A program made the translations under genes and the position numbers. A stretch of DNA of 15,628 bases. Source: UBA1081 sp964454355. GTDB lineage: Bacteria; Bacillota; Clostridia; Oscillospirales; Acutalibacteraceae. The notes under the pieces were generated by a model, which was not told the origin of the DNA, searched no databases, and saw nothing but the letters and a program-made list of their open reading frames with translations. Numbering within the stretch: the first letter of the stretch is position 1; the number at the start of each line of letters is the position of its first letter. Below are positions 14,493 to 15,628 of this stretch, one piece after another. The stretch spans positions 1 through 15,628 of the forward strand of contig CAYVTA010000050.1 of the NCBI GenBank assembly GCA_964454355.1, read 5' to 3'.

Positions 14493-15461
14493 TCAAAATC
14501 CTAATTTCTGCTGTCTGATATCCTTACCTTTAAATGTGAGTATCCTATACTCACCAATGATTCTTGAGGCAATTCGTCTGGAATACTTAGTATCCAGCTC
14601 GCCTATGCTCAAATTTGTGCTAATAATCGTAGGTTTTGAGGTCAGAAGTCTTGTTGTTATGATGTTATTGAAGGTTGCCACTGTAAAATTGGTTGTAAAT
14701 TCCGCACCAAGATCGTCAAGAATCAAAAGATCACACTCAAGAAGCATTTTTTCAGTTGTTCCGTCAGGATTTTCCCCTCTTCCGAAATGCTCTTTTTCCA
14801 CATCGGAAAAAAGATTCTGTGCTGAACCGTAAACCACACCGTAACCTTTTTTCAGCACCTCCCCTGCTATTGCAAGTGAAAGATGCGTTTTACCAAGTCC
14901 GGTTTCACCCCACATAAGAACGCTGTCAGAGCCTAAATCAAAATTCCCAGCGTAATTTTTACAAAAATCGAAATTTCTCTGCATCAGTTCATGAATTTCA
15001 TTACTGTCTGCATAATATTTCATACTGAAATCATCAAATGTTGAGATTTTTAAAGGAGAATCCTTACAAAGCTGTTCATATGAAAGAAGTCTTAACAATT
15101 CGAGATGACAGGCACAAAGCTTTCCGTCAAAAAAACCTGAATCCGAACATTTCGAACAGGTGTAAACAGGCTCAAAAATATTTTTATCATAGCCTGCCGA
15201 TTCAAGTATATCTTCAATCTCAGCTTGTGCCTCAAGATTTTCTTGTTTCAGATTTTCTATGTATTCAGCAGTTTTTTCTCCCATACCGATAACTTTAACA
15301 AGACCGTAAGCGGCGGATTTCATTTTATTCTCAAGCTGCAGGATTTCCGGCAATTTTGCTGTAATTGAATCGTGCCTGATTTCTGCATCCCATTCAGCTT
15401 TCCTCTTGCGTTCAGCTAATTTCTCGCTTGCAAGACTAAATATCTTTTCACTGTATGCCAT
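14493..15461 (-). CDS. DnaC/DnaI-like replicative helicase loader, AAA+ ATPase
   Basis: Probably loads the replicative DnaB-type helicase onto DNA. The 322-residue protein has an N-terminal helical, charged region (1-95). A four-cysteine cluster follows at Cys102, Cys105, Cys116 and Cys118, resembling the zinc-binding site of DnaI. The AAA+ domain then shows Walker A GETGLGKT (185-192), Walker B LLILDD (245-250), sensor-1 STN (281-283) and an arginine-finger region SRRIASR (294-300). The start is the ATG at 15461, four bases after the stop of the preceding gene, with AAAGGA about 10 bases upstream; a TTG 12 codons earlier has no better site. An IstB-type transposon helper is the main alternative, but the cysteine cluster, the length and the probable DnaD-like neighbour favour a chromosomal loader. 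Confidence 0.9.
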   Translation of the reverse strand: MAYSEKIFSLASEKLAERKRKAEWDAEIRHDSITAKLPEILQLENKMKSAAYGLVKVIGMGEKTAEYIENLKQENLEAQAEIEDILESAGYDKNIFEPVYTCSKCSDSGFFDGKLCACHLELLRLLSYEQLCKDSPLKISTFDDFSMKYYADSNEIHELMQRNFDFCKNYAGNFDLGSDSVLMWGETGLGKTHLSLAIAGEVLKKGYGVVYGSAQNLFSDVEKEHFGRGENPDGTTEKMLLECDLLILDDLGAEFTTNFTVATFNNIITTRLLTSKPTIISTNLSIGELDTKYSRRIASRIIGEYRILTFKGKDIRQQKLGF

Positions 15462-15465
15462 AAAC

Positions 15466-15628
15466 TCACTGTCCTTTCTTCGTTTTTGTCGGGTCAAGAG
15501 CGAGACTGCGTTTCACCGCAAGCTCAATATCATATGACGGAGCAGACTTGTTTTCATTTTGTCTGCCTTTAGCTTTTTCGGACGTTTTTTTCTCCTGTTC
15601 ACCGACAAAACGAACTTCTGCGGCAAAC
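15466..15628 (-). CDS. C-terminal end of a probable DnaD-domain replication protein (partial)
   Basis: Only the last 53 codons are inside the window; the 5' part lies beyond the right edge. The visible end is charged and flexible (EKKTSEKAKGRQNENK) and then reads SAPSYDIELAVKRSLALDP. This resembles the SYDI/E segment found near the C-terminus of DnaD-domain primosome proteins. A DnaD-domain gene just before a DnaC/DnaI-like loader gene is a common Firmicute arrangement. The identification rests on this short tail and on context, so it is tentative. The TGA is 4 bases before the loader's ATG, and the loader's ribosome site lies within this gene's last codons. Confidence 0.6.
   Translation of the reverse strand, partial: FAAEVRFVGEQEKKTSEKAKGRQNENKSAPSYDIELAVKRSLALDPTKTKKGQ

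Noticed and set aside
14493..15461. IstB-type transposition helper instead of a helicase loader
   Set aside because: There is no transposase gene or terminal repeat nearby; the protein has a DnaI-like four-cysteine cluster and sits in a core operon.

Overview
The window is a stretch of housekeeping chromosome from a low-G+C Gram-positive bacterium. Clostridia is likely, and the Oscillospiraceae/Ruminococcaceae area is my best guess from protein style and gene order; this is inference, since no search was run. The order infC-rpmI-rplT, then a SpoU methyltransferase, dprA, topA and trmFO, then rnc, a radical SAM gene and smc, joins pieces that are also neighbours in other Firmicutes (infC-rpmI-rplT with ysgA nearby; dprA-topA-trmFO; rnc-smc). 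No mobile element, CRISPR array, tRNA or rRNA gene was seen.

Region 1 (15628 to 12992, minus strand) holds the last 53 codons of a probable DnaD-domain replication protein, a DnaC/DnaI-type helicase loader, rsmA and tmk. They are tightly packed and end at a hairpin at 12952-12975 with T-rich tracts on both sides. That hairpin also closes the convergent plus-strand gene at 12216-12944, a DUF554 membrane protein.

Region 2 (about 11827 to 12215) is a divergent control region. Towards the left it carries a perfect-consensus sigma-A promoter and a leader of about 150 nt that folds into several hairpins. The last hairpin is a terminator-like attenuator just upstream of infC. Towards the right it carries an extended -10 type promoter for the DUF554 gene, with an 11-bp direct repeat overlapping the -10.

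Region 3 (11826 to 1, minus strand) starts with the translation operon infC-rpmI-rplT, closed by a strong intrinsic terminator at 10655-10680. It continues with spoU-type methyltransferase, dprA, topA, trmFO, rnc, radical SAM gene and smc. Most junctions there are 4- or 8-base overlaps or a single-base gap, so translation is probably coupled. smc runs off the left edge about 30-40 codons short of its usual end.

Functionally the genes cover ribosome assembly and RNA modification (IF3, L35, L20, SpoU MTase, TrmFO, RsmA, RNase III), DNA replication, topology and segregation (DnaD/DnaC-like, Tmk, TopA, Smc) and DNA uptake (DprA). I found no convincing undescribed system. The items most worth a second look are the probable AUC start codon of infC, the leader attenuator with a possible switching partner, the direct repeat at the DUF554 promoter, and the Elp3-like radical SAM gene of unknown function between rnc and smc.
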